Shown here: positions 13,099-42,420 of the stretch, in pieces
Layout of the letters: each line of letters begins with the position of its first letter
Numbering within the stretch: position 1 is the stretch's first letter
Assembly (NCBI RefSeq): GCF_949628215.1
Contig: NC_134276.1
Coordinates: 132,432,125 to 132,496,124 of the forward strand
DNA from: Phalacrocorax aristotelis
Taxonomy: Eukaryota > Chordata > Aves > Suliformes > Phalacrocoracidae
Length of the DNA: 64,000 nucleotides
Reading direction: 5' to 3'
Made by a program: the position numbers and the translations under genes
Notes under the pieces: generated by a model
What the model saw: the letters and a program-made list of their open reading frames with translations, nothing else
Told to the model about the DNA's origin: nothing
Database searches by the model: none

Positions 13099-13104
13099 TT
13101 TATT
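13099..13104 (-). terminator. CHD4: CHD4 poly(A) signal (AATAAA)
   Basis: The minus strand reads AATAAA about 510 bases after the CHD4 stop codon, followed by a T/G-rich plus-strand context. It implies a 3' UTR covering roughly 13080-13614 and leaves only about 0.4-0.5 kb to the NOP2 promoter. Confidence 0.7.
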
Positions 13105-13614
13105 TTTCAGTTTTACCAAGGTTTTGCTGTTTTTTTGATTTTGTTTTTCTCTTCAAGCTGCTTATTAGTGGACAAGTCCGGTCAGTTTTTTTGTATTAAA
13201 AAGGATCTTGATGGAGGTAGCTTTGTCTCTGTCCTGGCTTTTGCTTGGTCTTGCCTGCGCACTCGTCTCAGTAAACAAACTCAAAATAAAATTAAAAATG
13301 AAAACTGGAATTCCAGGCGGAGGCAGCGAGCAACGCAGCCAGGTTCTCCGTGTAACAGACATGGCGCTGTGGCCTCCAGTCACTATATACAGAGTCCATC
13401 ATACATCCCCCTCTCTCCTAAGCACACTCCTTGCTCCAACGGGCTGGCTGCAGACGAAGGAGTTTCTTCTCCTCCCGGAGACCTGCGCAGCAGCTTCCAT
13501 GGAGGGAAACAGCACCCAGTCAGGAATGTCAGGCAGAGGGGTAGAGTGTGAAGGGGTGGGGTGGGGGGGGTCACTTCAGCTTGGCCGAAAGGTCAACAGC
13601 ACTGGGCCACGGAC

Positions 13615-33537
<19,923 letters not shown>

Positions 33538-33839
33538 CTTCATCGGAAAGAAAACAAGAAAGTTATAGCAGACCTGAACTGTTTTCCCAAGCAATAGTGC
33601 TACCAAGAGGATCTGTGAGAAAGCTTAGACAGCAACTTTACTGGATTTGGATCCTATGGATAATAGAAATACTGGCAGCAACTATCAGCTTAGAGTTGTG
33701 AGGAAGGAGCCTTTGAAGACACTAAATATTAAACTGAGTCAGCAGCTCATCTCTGGCAAGGAAGCCAAAACAGCTGTCCTGTAGAAAAATTCCCCCGTCC
33801 TCTGCAGCCAGGTGCCCTCGGCTGTATCTACCTCTGGCT

Positions 33840-34690
33840 GGGAGAAGACACCGAGGCAGGGACGGCGGCTGGGCTGCCGAAAGAGACCTTGGGCCCGGCG
33901 GCACGCTGTCAGCGAGCAGCGGCAGGGAGCGGGTGGCCCGCGCGGGGCCCGGTACGGCGGACAGCGGCGGCGGCACCGGCCGGCAGCCCTCGACTCGCCC
34001 GCCCCGGGCTGACACCGCCGCGGCCGGAGAGGAGCTGCCCTCCGCCTCCTCCGCCGCCGGCCCCATACAAAAGACAGGGCAGGCTCGGCGGCGCCGTCAA
34101 CCCCACTCCGCTGCCCGCCGCACCCGCGCCCCCGCCCGGAGCGGGGCTGCGCGGCGCAGGGCGGGGGCGGCGGGAGGGGGCGGGGGGGGGAAGCAGCGCA
34201 GCGCCTCGGCGGGGCACGGTCTCCCGAGCGGGGGCGCGGGGCGGGGACGTCCGGCCCGCATGCGGCGAGGGCCGCCTCTCCCCAGGGACAGGCGCCGGGG
34301 CGGGGGCCGAGCGACAGGCGACGGCCAGGGGCTGCGGAGACCGACGCGGCGGCCGCTCCCCGGCGCGACCCCAGGGAAGGGGAGAGAGGGAGGCGTCCTG
34401 CGGCCACTTGGGCAGGGGTACGGCGCGGCCCCCTTGTGGGGAAAACTGCGGCCGGGGGCCCGACGGGGCGCCCGGCGGAGAGGGGCGCCCGGTGGCAGGG
34501 ACGCCCCGGGAGGCGGTAGAAGGCCCTCCCCGCCCTCGTCCCCGCCCGGCTGCTCACCCGGCTCCAGACCCCGGCTCCTCTCTCGCCGCCGCTGCCGCCG
34601 CTGCTGCTGCTGAAGGGAAAATGGCTCCGACCCCGGCACCGCCTCTTAAAGGGGAAAAAACCCGGCCAGGCCCCGCCCCGCTCCCGCCTC
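33840..34690 (-). promoter_or_regulatory. CHD4: CHD4 CpG-island promoter
   Basis: A very GC- and CpG-rich block covers the presumed transcription start and the 5' part of intron 1, without a TATA box. A YY1-like GCCATTTT (minus strand, about 34618-34625) sits at the expected start region. The long open frames here come from lack of stops in GC-rich DNA and are not genes. Confidence 0.7.
34558..34650 (-). other. CHD4: CHD4 untranslated exon 1
   Basis: A strong GTGAGC donor on the minus strand follows GAGCCGG at 34558. It is preceded by a CAG/GGC-rich leader typical of CpG-island first exons. There is no in-frame ATG, which agrees with the non-coding first exon of mammalian CHD4. The 5' limit is approximate. 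Confidence 0.6.
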
Positions 34691-35213
34691 CATCCCATAA
34701 TATGCCCCGGGACCCCGGCAACCGTCCCCGCCCCCGTCTCCCCGGCAACCCACCCCCCCCACCCGAGACATCCCATAATACGCGCCCTCCCCTCAGAACT
34801 TCCCACTCACTGCCCGGCCCGGCATCCCATAATAACAACAACCCCTCCCGCCGGGAACATCCCATAATAAGCGGGGCCCCCCCCGCTCCGAGAAACATCC
34901 CATAATACTCCCCACGCTCGCACCCCTTCGTTCCGGCATCCCATAATACTCGCCCCCTCCCCCCCACCCCCCCCCGCCTAGGACCCCGCGCCAGGGCAGG
35001 GCGCCCCTCGCTGCGCGGCCCCTCGCCCGCACGCGCGCGCGCCGCCTGGCCTGCCATCCCATAATAGGCACGTCCCTCCAGCGGGGGGAGGAGAGGGACA
35101 CACTGTAGTAACCCCCAGAACATCCCATAATAGTCACACCCCCTCCCCCCCGCCCAGGCAGGCATCCCATAATACTCGCCGGGAGCCACCGTCCATCCAT
35201 CCATCCCATAATA
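34691..35213 (+). promoter_or_regulatory. Proximal ZNF410-type motif cluster at the CHD4 promoter (10 exact CATCCCATAATA)
   Basis: Exact copies start at 34691, 34769, 34823, 34858, 34896, 34937, 35055, 35121, 35163 and 35202, all in the plus orientation, that is, reversed relative to CHD4 transcription. Spacing runs from 35 to 118 bases and is most often 35-55. They begin within about 50 bases upstream of the presumed CHD4 exon 1. CATCCCATAATA is the known target of the five-finger protein ZNF410, which in mammals activates CHD4 through clusters at the promoter and about 6 kb upstream. Binding in this bird is inferred from the sequence. Confidence 0.9.
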
Positions 35214-35939
35214 CTCGCGTCCGCCAGCCCGCCCCGCAGCCCGCGGGGCTCTGTCGCGCCCCCGCCCCACCCCACCTGCCCGCTGCCCCCGGGGCACCGC
35301 TCGCCGCCCTGCCCCTGGCCCGCCGCGGCGCCGTCGAGGTCCCGGGGCACGGGGCCAGCCACGCAGCCTGGAGCACCCTGGCATCGCCCGGCCCCTGCGC
35401 GCTGCCCGCTGGCACAGGCCCCGGCACAGGCCCCGGGCGGCCTGCAGTGGGCACCACCCTCCCCCGGCCGCAAGCGCCGGGTCCCCGCCGACGGCCCCCG
35501 CTTGCTCCCCTTCCTCATCCCACACGGGGAGGGACAGTCGGCCTCTGTGGCAGGTTTTCGCCTCCATGCAGAGTGGGCTGGAGCCTGCCATGCCCCATCC
35601 CCACAGGGCTGCAGGGCCCCACCATGGCCGTTTGTGCCCAGCCTGTGACATCCCACCACACAGGCGATGCTGTTGCCAGCCAGCGTTCAGGCTTGCAACG
35701 CAAGGCCTCCTCTCCTGAGTGCTGGTACCTACAGAACTATCTGTACCACAGGGACATGCGGCATCTCCATGTACTCCGCTCCTCCCTCTCACCCCGTACC
35801 TAGCACCGCACGCTGCTCCCTGCTGCAGCCCTCCGCTGGGAAACGCGTCGCTTTATATGGATGTGAATAGTCCATAGGTATAAATACACCCCAATTATGC
35901 ACGTGAAACTGTATAATTAATTTCCTATTAAAAAATTCA
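35214..35939. other. GC-rich CpG-island shoulder, then ordinary sequence
   Basis: To about 35500 the DNA is very GC-rich and continuous with the CHD4 CpG island. After that it returns to ordinary composition. No gene is supported. Confidence 0.5.
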
Positions 35940-35951
35940 CATCCCATAATA
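35940..35951 (+). promoter_or_regulatory. Isolated exact CATCCCATAATA motif
   Basis: One exact copy of the ZNF410-type 12-mer sits in AT-rich DNA about 0.73 kb beyond the proximal cluster, in the same orientation. A decayed relative, TATCCCATAACA, lies at 36268-36279. It could be an outlying site or a remnant of a once larger array. Confidence 0.65.
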
Positions 35952-38900
35952 CCGCCTCCTATCCCACATTTAGCATATTCGTAAAGCTATTAATCTCAGC
36001 AAAGAGGCATAGTCTGTCCACCTCTCCCAGTAAACTTGCGAGCGTCAATGACTCTGCTTATTCCTCCTCAAGCAAAACGCCTCCACAGTACTGTGCCTGG
36101 TGGTGCGTGTGCACGTTTCATCCCGCCACTGTAAAAAATCACCGAACACAACTGGAGGATTTACTGTTACAGCCTGCAACGGGTTGTTACAGATCCCGTA
36201 ATGCGATCCACACTTTGTCTGCCAAACCACGCCAAAAATATGTCCACGCATACACCAGGCATGCAGGTATCCCATAACACCACCCCACTGCCTTTGCTGC
36301 ATGCCAGAGCATCTTGGACTGTCGGCAAACTCTCCCCTACCTGCAGACGCAGCCCCCAGTTGCCCACTTCTTGCACCAGCATCTCTCTGCCGAGATACCA
36401 TCAAGTTCTGCCACCTCTGCCATGTGTCCGTCACTGCCATGTGCTCTGGCGCAGTCCCGCACTGTGGAATACGCATGCACCTACTCCACAGCAGGAGCTG
36501 CCCCTCCTGCGCATGTCCTTCCCACCTCGCCAGCAAAGACTAGACCCCATGTCCCGAAGTGCTGCTGTGTTATGCACCTTCTTGCACACACCAAAATCCC
36601 ACCAACCCTCCAGCCAGCTGCGGTACACACAAGTGCGCTATCCCTGACCATATAGCTTCGCCTGAATGACAATGATGCTATCATTTATCTCAGCTCCATG
36701 GAGGAAAAGCGGTAAGGAAGAGCCATGCTACTATTCCACAGATGTTATCCATCCTCCACACGGATCAAGCGTAACAGAATATCTAGCCCTACGGAAACGT
36801 ACGGTGGATAATGCCACTGCCAAACTCATGCGGACCCCCGCAGGAATTTTCATTCCCTCTTTTGTACACTGACAGCCATAATCCTCTCTAATAGGAGCCA
36901 GGCGGACAGCCACGCCAAATTCCTGTGTGGAGTAGCCTGGCCCCAGCCAGTGACCGCCGGGCTCCGCACATCCCTCTTTCTTCCAGCAGTTGGGTGGCAT
37001 GGTGAGAGGTACAGCGCAGGCGAAGACCCTACAAAGAGAGGTAGTTACTGGGGCTGTCTCTACAGGTGCTCCCCAACGCTCTTGCTGGCAGGGTTGTGAT
37101 ATGGAGAGGGCTGTTTGTCACCGGTTAGTCAAGGTGCACCCCAGAGCTTCAGTCACCAAAGTGCTGAGCTTCCCAACGAGCCACTGCTTCCCTGACATCT
37201 TTGTACCACACCTGAACACATTTTTGTCAGGAAAATACCCCCAAGGTTCTCCAACTCACTTCCAATTCATTTCTCCTTGTAACTCAAAGTTTCTCAGTCA
37301 GCAGAAGCCTTAATTTTCACTCTAAAAAAAATCCATGCAGGATACAAGTGATTATGGTTAAGGTGTTCTTAGTGTTTGTGAGGGCCAAGTAGATTAAATG
37401 GATTTAAAAAAAAATGAGACTTCTGCATGTTTCCTTTTGATGATAACACCATGAGATATAGATTTCCAGCTGTTTGGCTGCTTTAAACCTGGAAGTTGCC
37501 CTACCTTACCATGGTTTGATTACTTACCCGGTTTAACTGAATCTTCTGAGTTTATAGCACTTGGCTTGGAAACAATTAGGGCAAGATCTGTGTAATAAAA
37601 TCTTCCCTACCTGCTGACGGGTGTCAATGCCCCAAACAACCCCACAGCGCACTTCTGTTGGGCAAAACACCTGCAACACTCTCTTGCTTTGGTGCTGCGC
37701 CTGTGTTAGGGAAATCCAAATTAACCAGAGGACCCTCCACACACCCCTGCCTGGCTCTGTTTCTGAGGACAGCTGGGTAAAGGGGGCTCTAGACCCCTAC
37801 AGCAACATGCTGGCACGGCCTCCAAATTATTTCTGTAGTTTTGTGCATGGTCTGAGTCACTCAGGGTTGAGGTCCCAGCCTGGGGACCCAGGAGAGAGCC
37901 CTGCCCCACCTTCCTCCATGTTGCGGGCAGCCTCCCCTGCCCAGGCTTTATCAGGCCCACAGCCCTTTCTCGGTTTCACTTTCAACAGAGACATGTTTCT
38001 CCAAGGTAACAAGAAGAGCAAAGTGTGACATGTTTCACCCTGGTGGGTACTTGTTCAGTGTTTCCACTTGGGCACGAATGGAGGCCAGAAACCTTCGTCC
38101 AGGGTATTTCAGTGCTGCCCAATGTGGGAGGCAAGGGCAGGGGGGAGGGGAGGGACTCCAGAGCATTTGGGAAAGAACAGAGACTTTCCAGGCTAGCGTG
38201 AACCATTCATATGCAGGACACATAAAACAGACTATAAGCGTGACTTGCTGGTGCTGCAGACAATGTGATCCTAGAGGTCAGTTTATGGTCTCTCAGGTTA
38301 TTTTTTGTTAGCTCCTTTAGTGTCCAGTAACAAAGCAGAGGTGCTAACGGTTTTAGATGCTAGACGTTGCGATGGTGCCTTTGTATGGCTTTATTTGGGT
38401 TCTGGGATTCAGATGTACTTCTGTTTTACTCTTCTTCATTTTTGCTGTTCCTCTGACTGAGGGTTGCTCTAGCCTGACTGTAATACCCGTTTTGTCAGGT
38501 TACATACAACTAGTAACATGAAAAATATCTTTCGGTATCTCTGTAAAGCAGGTATCATCCGATGTGTCCATAAATGCGATGCTGTTCCGCAAAGGCTGCA
38601 GGTACATTTCACTTCTTCCTTTAACCCAGTTTTTATAATTTGTAGCTAATGTGAATGGACTTACCCCTTGTGTTTTCTGTCCAGCACCCCTGCAGGCTCT
38701 CCTGGTCATAGTGATCCTTGCCATGACTCTGAGCTGAGGTCTTACAGCTTCTGCCAAGTAACCTTGAAGATCTCAGGATTTCTGAGAAGTCTTGCCTTTT
38801 GTATTTCTTTGGTAAGGCAGAGAATTTTGCCCTAGAACGTTTTGAGAGGAGAGGGGTATCAAGCTCCCAGAAAAGTAACTTGTACTTTGAAATTAGTAAT

Positions 38901-41320
38901 AAACTGGTCCAAACTTTCACTCAATATTCAGTTATTGTCCAGAGCCTGTGTCTTTTCAACCCCACCCCCCGCCATGTTAAACTATCTTGAGAGAATCCTG
39001 TGTCTCCAACATTAGCCAAAGCAATTGTCCTGAATTCTGCAAGTCTTCCCCAACGCTACAAAGCTGTTTCCTCTGCCTGAGATACCCTTCTCCACTTCCA
39101 GATTTCTGCAAAGTCTCCACTGCAAGCTAAGGAAATCTAAATGATCCATTTTCATTGTTGCTTTCTTCATTGTGGCCCCCACCCCTATTCTATTTGTTTG
39201 TTTGATTTGTTTTTTTCACAGAGAAGCATGAGCTTATTTGTTTAGCACAATGGAAGTATCTTTGCTTTGGTGTCAGACATGGAAGAAAATGACACAAGAA
39301 ACAGTCTCCTCCTCTTGTGGAGAAGAGACAAGAGCCCTTCCTGTCATGTCCAAGCAGCTACTCCTGGAGCAAACAAATGCCACTGGAACAAGAGGCAGAG
39401 AGAGACCTGCACACAGAGAATTTGGGAGAATACAACCAGAATATGATCAAGATGCACTGAATAGATGATGTGTGCTTCTTTTTTGAGAACATCATCCTAG
39501 TATCAATGGAGGATCCAGCCTCCCTAACGGCCACCTAGGTGAGGACTGTCCATATGCCAGCATGACTCTGCATCTACTTCCCGTTAGAAGAATGGCAGTT
39601 CAGACTTCGCTCTGCCGTGGTCATGAGCCTCATCTCCTGTTTTGCCAGGAGAAGGAGGGGGCAGGGTGAATGGTGCGGCCGTGCAGCCAGAGCCACACCA
39701 CGTCAGCCAGCCAAGCGCGGTGCATGAGGCAGGGCTAACAGCAGAGAACTGGGGGGGGGGGAGGGAAGGTGGAGAAGATTGGGGATTGCTCAGCCCCCTG
39801 TAAATGTGAACTGTTGATCTCTATCTCTGTATGCTTTCCTAGTTTGCTTGCTTTAAAAAACATCACAGACTTACTTGGTACTGACACCTATAGCTAAGGT
39901 TACTTGATATTTTCCATCACAAGTCTGTTTTCAGTTACTCAGAACTTTGCCAGACATCAGACATTCAGATTTTAATTTTCCATGTTTGCCTTCACCTTTT
40001 TTTTTTCTGATGATGGAGGAACTTAGTAAGATGCAAGAAACAAATGTTATTTTGCAATTGTCAAAACTTGACTTTGTAACATTACCCGTCTTTTAACGTA
40101 GAATGTTGTATATAATGAAAAATGAAAGCTGGAAGTGATGCCCAAAAGTTAAGGATACTTACTAGTTACCATTTTTAGGTTTCCATTCCCCTAAAGTGCC
40201 TTAGATAGATGCCCTGCTCCCCTCTTCATGAAACAAATTGTTGGATCCATTCAGAGAAGAAGCAAGTGTGGACTCAAAGGGACTGCAGTAACAGCTTCCT
40301 GCTTCAAGCTGCCTGGATTGCAATTCTGTGACACCTATTTTTGCGTCCTGTATTAAAGCTGGTGGGTTCTGGCAAAAATCACTTACACTGAAACACATCT
40401 CTTGAGCTCAGTTAGCAGAAATACTGAAAAAACAGGCTGGGACAGAATTCTCCTTCATCTCCTACCTCCAGCTGCATCTGGGAGAGGTGTTTCCAGCACT
40501 GTAGCCAGCAACAACTGTGCTACAGGAAACAGTGCAAATAAGCCTAGAGGTTGTATACCCCATTCGACTGGGTACGAACCCCACTACTGCTGAGCAGAGC
40601 TGATGGAGTCAGGACAGAGGAGGTCATGCAAGGCTCAAATCTGAATGGTGATACCTAAGCCACCTTCAGCTCGAAACCAGCCAGAGGTTTGCAAAGCTGC
40701 TGGATCCGTGCGTGTCTGCAGGAGGTTTTCCCTTGTCCCCTAACAGGCAACAACCAGCCTGGTAACTCTGGGGCTGTGCCCTCAGCACAGAAACCAATGA
40801 TCACAGATCAGGTCCTACTCCGAGATGAACTACTCAGGGACGGGTCTTGCTTTGTGCCATGCATGTGCACATTGCTTGAAGTTGCCAGCTCCTAGCTTTG
40901 TGATGCTTGGACTTACACGGTAAGTTTTTTTCCTTAAAAAGATACACTGGGACCAATGCTTAAGTGCCTTTCTTATCGCAAGTCATTGGGATGCTCTGGA
41001 GCCCCAGTTTGAAGGGCTGGGTTTTTTTTCCCCTCGCTCAACTGGGAAGGCAACAGAACTTGCTTTGCGAGTAAGCAGAAGCCTACAGACTCCTGAGGGC
41101 GGGAGCGCCCAACGGCAGCCTCGCCATCCTGGGGACCCAACCAAGAATCTCTAGAAAACTCACGTGAAGTTGGCATAGACCCCACCGCGTTTTTGTCTCT
41201 GCCTGCGGCTGACGAGTCCCTGCTTTTGCATCCTCCCGCCGCGCTGTCCCTCCCCGGGGGGCGGCGGGGCGAAGGCCCCCAGCACCCCTCCGGGGCAGCC
41301 CCACCCTGCCGAGCCCGCCA
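35952..41320. other. Interval between the two motif clusters, no supported gene
   Basis: I see no spliced coding series, no RNA gene and no clear transposon here. Several short open frames exist, all without recognised domains. It forms the spacer of about 6 kb between the promoter cluster and the distal cluster. Confidence 0.5.
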
Positions 41321-42075
41321 CATCCCATAATAGTTCACAACGGCGAGTCTATCCCATAATAGCCACCCACGGGAAATGCTCCATAGCAACCTTCCCCCCC
41401 ACACTCCACCCCACCCCCACCCCACCGTGGAGCAGACATCCCATAATACCCTGCCAGCTTTATTGGTTATGACTGCTGAGAGCAGGGGAAGGGGAGCCGG
41501 GGCGAGGGGCCACACGACGGGCGGGACGGGGACACCGACGGGACGGGGGGTGGAGGGAGTCCCGGCGGGCACCGCCAGGAAGCCCGACTGGGGCTATCAC
41601 CTCCCCCCCTCCCCGCCCCAGGCTGCACCGACATCCCATAATAACTCCCACCCTCCTCCCCGCCCCCCCCCGTCCGCTGCATCCCATAATAGTTCCCAGG
41701 GAGGCAGCCGCTGTAGGTACATAGGCATCCCATAATAGTCGTCCGGTCACACGCGCTGGGAATGGTGCCATCCCATAATACTCCCTCTCCCCTCACGCCG
41801 GCTGCGGCGGGCCCTGCCATCCCATAATAGCCTCCTGCTCTCCCTCCCCCCCCGCCTTATGGGGCATCCTCATCCCATAATACTCCCCCAGCGGCAGGAG
41901 GGCCTGCCATCCCATAATACTCCCTGCCACCCACCTGCCCCCCTCCGGTCGCGGGAGGCCTCGCCATCCCATAATAGTCGCGGCTCGCCCTCCCCCGCCG
42001 CAGAAGGCCTCGCCATCCCATAATACCCGCCGCTTGCCCTCCCCCTCTCCCCCCGGCCCTCGCCATCCCATAATA
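41321..42075 (+). promoter_or_regulatory. Distal ZNF410-type motif cluster upstream of CHD4 (12 exact plus 1 near-exact)
   Basis: Exact CATCCCATAATA starts at 41321, 41437, 41632, 41680, 41726, 41769, 41818, 41871, 41908, 41965, 42014 and 42064. A single-mismatch copy, TATCCCATAATA, is at 41350. All are in plus orientation. From 41632 on, the spacing is strikingly even (37-57 bases, mostly 43-50). Several units share flanks such as GAGGCCTCGC before the motif, which points to tandem duplication. The cluster is about 6.7-7.4 kb upstream of CHD4 exon 1, like the distal ZNF410-bound CHD4 enhancer known in mammals. Confidence 0.88.
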
Positions 42076-42420
42076 GCCGCGGCGGAGGCCTGACCCCGTG
42101 GGCAGCAACCGGCTCGGCTCGGCCCGGCCCGGCCCGGCCTCCCCCCAATCCCCCCTCCGCCGCCTCCCCTCTGCCCCCGTCACCGGGTCGCCTCGCCCCG
42201 GCCTCGCCACCCGGCTCTGGGCTGACTTCACCCTCGGCCGACCCTTCCGGCGGCCCCGGGCCCGCTGCCGCCCCGGCTCTCCGGGGCTGCCCCCCTGGCC
42301 CGCGCCCCCTCAGAGCCCCCGTCGGGGCACCCCCACCCCGGGGCCGTCCTCCCTCAGCGTTCTGCACCTACTGCCCCAGCCCCGGTGCTGCCCACCATAC
42401 CCCGGCCACCCTTCAGTTAG
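42076..42420. promoter_or_regulatory. CpG-rich flank of the distal cluster
   Basis: A very GC-rich, CpG-dense block continues the CpG island holding the distal motif cluster. It could be an unmethylated enhancer or the promoter of a non-coding transcript. No coding exon is supported. Confidence 0.45.

Noticed and set aside
33739-34905. Long Pro/Arg/Ala-rich frames (338-355 codons) on both strands at the CHD4 promoter
   Set aside because: Typical of CpG islands. They overlap the non-coding first exon and promoter, with no known domain.
34554-35792. 412-codon minus-strand frame over the proximal motif cluster
   Set aside because: Repeated YYGM, VLWD and IMGC peptides are just the CATCCCATAATA motif read in three frames, and the rest is GC-rich DNA lacking stops.
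41321-42075. Interpretation of the motif array as a plain satellite or CRISPR-like array
   Set aside because: Only the 12-mer is strictly constant and spacers vary in length and sequence. The genome is vertebrate, and the same word recurs 7 kb away at a promoter.
41793-42367. Minus-strand frames with repeated YYGM/IMGW peptides over the distal cluster
   Set aside because: Same artefact as at the proximal cluster: the binding motif in translation. No splice or family support.
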